Source: Spirochaeta sp. (lineage in GTDB: Bacteria > Spirochaetota > Spirochaetia > DSM-2461). Taken from it: a stretch of 7,464 bases of DNA. This document shows positions 6,650 through 7,464 of the stretch, in pieces; positions within the stretch are counted from its first letter, which is position 1, and every line of letters starts with the position of its first letter. The notes beneath the pieces are model-generated. The model ran no database searches and was not told the origin of the DNA. It worked only from the letters and a program-made list of their open reading frames with translations. A program made the translations under genes and the position numbers. Where the stretch lies: the NCBI GenBank assembly GCA_030592625.1, contig JAUVIY010000120.1:1-7464 (forward strand), read 5' to 3'.

Positions 6650-7077
6650 CCGAGAAGGAAGTGACACCCGGCGGCAACAGCTCCGGCCAGAATAAACCCT
6701 ACCGCGACTTCTCCTACTGAATGCCCGATAGTGTCGGGAAGAGCTCCTTCTTTTTCGAGGATTTCCGGGGGGGCTATCTTCCTGAGAATCTTAATGATTG
6801 TGTTGATGGAACCCCTTACTTTGACGGCATCATGGGCTATTACTGCAGTAAGTACCAGTGCCACGGCAAATATTGAGGAATCAAGTCCTTCCCGTAATCC
6901 GGTAACCAGGGCCAGGGAAGCCGCAGCCGCCGTATGGGCGCTGGGCATTCCACCCGATTGAAGAATATTCCGGAATACCGGCGGTTTCCCATGGAAAACG
7001 GGGCTGATGACTTTCCAGCTCTGACCGAGAATCATGGAGACCGCAGCGGCAACGAAGGCGATGGGCAGGGTGTTCAT
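6646..7077 (-). CDS. Divergent PAP2 family membrane protein (YuiD/DUF212 type)
   Basis: This is a small 143-residue integral membrane protein of the group related to acid phosphatases and vanadium haloperoxidases. Family landmarks are the N-terminal hydrophobic segment (about 5-18), GQSWKVI (18-24), the PSGH-like motif GGMPSAHTAA (42-51), a central hydrophobic segment (69-81) running into AHDAVKVRGS (81-90) and the C-terminal motif IGHSVGEVAVG (117-127), followed by a last hydrophobic segment. The two His-containing motifs match the likely phosphate-binding and catalytic elements of PAP2 enzymes. A phosphatase role on a lipid or polyprenyl phosphate is often suggested for the family, but I know of no firm substrate. 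Length is normal. The ribosome site before ATG at 7077 is poor. Its TAA overlaps the TAG of the convergent Omp85 gene. Confidence 0.9.
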   Translation of the reverse strand: MNTLPIAFVAAAVSMILGQSWKVISPVFHGKPPVFRNILQSGGMPSAHTAAAASLALVTGLREGLDSSIFAVALVLTAVIAHDAVKVRGSINTIIKILRKIAPPEILEKEGALPDTIGHSVGEVAVGFILAGAVAAGCHFLLG

Positions 7078-7092
7078 GCTTTGAGAATAATT

Positions 7093-7109
7093 CCCCGGGG
7101 CCTTCGGGG
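7093..7109. repeat. GC-rich inverted repeat in the divergent spacer
   Basis: CCCCG and CGGGG form a 5-bp stem around a 7-nt loop. It lies 15 nt before the divergent-PAP2 start and 42 nt before the partial gene on the other strand. It has no T tract on either side, so it is not a terminator. The rest of the 74-bp spacer shows no convincing promoter. Confidence 0.35.
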
Positions 7110-7151
7110 TCCATACTCATCCCGGCAGATATTGCGCCGATAAATGAAGTG

Positions 7152-7464
7152 ATGAATACCATGTCCCACACATTGCCGACAACCGTCAGTAACGAGATTT
7201 CCCAGATCAGAAATGTCTATCAGGAGCATTTCGACCGTTCCTGGTTTACCTCGGCTTTTCGGGAATTCCCAATGCAGGCACGTCAGCTTCAGGATATCCG
7301 CCATGCTTTGAGTCTCACATCGCCGACGATCTGGGATCTTCCGGTACTTCATCGCGGAGTCTCAGCACTGAAAGATTTCATCCGGATGGTCCGTCATAGC
7401 GTTCTGCCCCGGATGAAGGAGATGTTCGGTTACTCCGGATATATGGGACCGGGATACAAAGACA
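7152..7464 (+). CDS. Unrecognised protein, N-terminal 104 residues only, runs off the window
   Basis: The frame is open from ATG 7152 to the window edge with no stop, so the 3' end is missing. I do not recognise the family. The visible part has no signal peptide or membrane segment and is rich in amphipathic-helix patterns, such as SNEISQIRNVYQEHF (13-27), MQARQLQDIRHALSL (41-55) and VSALKDFIRMVRHSVL (70-85). It is followed by a Gly/Tyr/Met stretch, FGYSGYMGPGYKD (92-104). A cytosolic, helical protein is the best reading. Codon use resembles the neighbours and is more gene-like than the frames on the opposite strand. The start is uncertain: GTG at 7149 is directly adjacent, ATG at 7161 is an alternative, and none has a good ribosome site. 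It is divergent from the PAP2-like gene across 74 bp. Confidence 0.65.
   Translation, partial: MNTMSHTLPTTVSNEISQIRNVYQEHFDRSWFTSAFREFPMQARQLQDIRHALSLTSPTIWDLPVLHRGVSALKDFIRMVRHSVLPRMKEMFGYSGYMGPGYKD

Noticed and set aside
6881..7171. A minus-strand frame whose first part reads as a hydrophobic segment upstream of the PAP2-like gene
   Set aside because: It soon runs out of frame through the well-conserved PAP2-like protein and becomes patternless; homologues of that family do not carry such an extension.
7074..7352. A 92-codon open frame on the minus strand opposite the last partial gene
   Set aside because: Its translation is rich in Cys, Arg and His without pattern, and it overlaps the PAP2-like start. 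The plus-strand frame has better codons and helix periodicity.

Overview
The window looks like ordinary chromosome from a diderm (Gram-negative-type) bacterium with roughly balanced base composition. Two products can only work with an outer membrane: an Omp85-type POTRA/beta-barrel protein and a CsgG/FlgO-like lipoprotein. The mix of an RbsA/RbsC-type sugar importer, a large CsgG-like lipoprotein and a divergent-PAP2 (YuiD/DUF212) protein would fit a free-living spirochaete. That taxonomic guess is inference from gene content, not from a marker gene. I see no rRNA, tRNA, CRISPR, insertion sequence or phage gene.

Region 1 (1-3118, plus strand) is the 3' part of a sugar/nucleoside-type ABC importer operon. 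It holds a double-ATPase cut by the window edge and two different RbsC-like permeases. They are packed tightly (15 nt, then 2 nt) and both permeases start with GTG. The periplasmic binding protein is not in the window. The second nucleotide-binding domain of the ATPase has lost three catalytic positions, so only one composite ATP site is likely to hydrolyse.

Region 2 (3125-5284, minus strand) faces the operon tail to tail with a 6-nt gap. It holds a 596-residue lipoprotein with an N-terminal CsgG/FlgO-like domain and two predicted beta-sandwich domains. Upstream of it is a 63-codon ORF with gene-like codons, closed by its own strong hairpin terminator. The 50 bp between this small ORF and the next, divergent gene hold two inverted repeats, one of which encloses the ribosome binding site of the outer-membrane gene.

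Region 3 (5285-6649, plus strand) is a compact Omp85-family outer-membrane protein with one recognisable POTRA domain. Its stop codon overlaps the stop of the convergent divergent-PAP2 gene (6646-7077, minus strand). After a 74-bp divergent spacer, an unrecognised cytosolic-looking gene (7152 onward, plus strand) runs off the window end.

The most unusual part is the centre. An envelope lipoprotein, an unknown small ORF and a minimal Omp85 protein sit side by side around a very short divergent control region. They may share an outer-membrane assembly or surface-display role, but nothing in the sequence proves that they work together.
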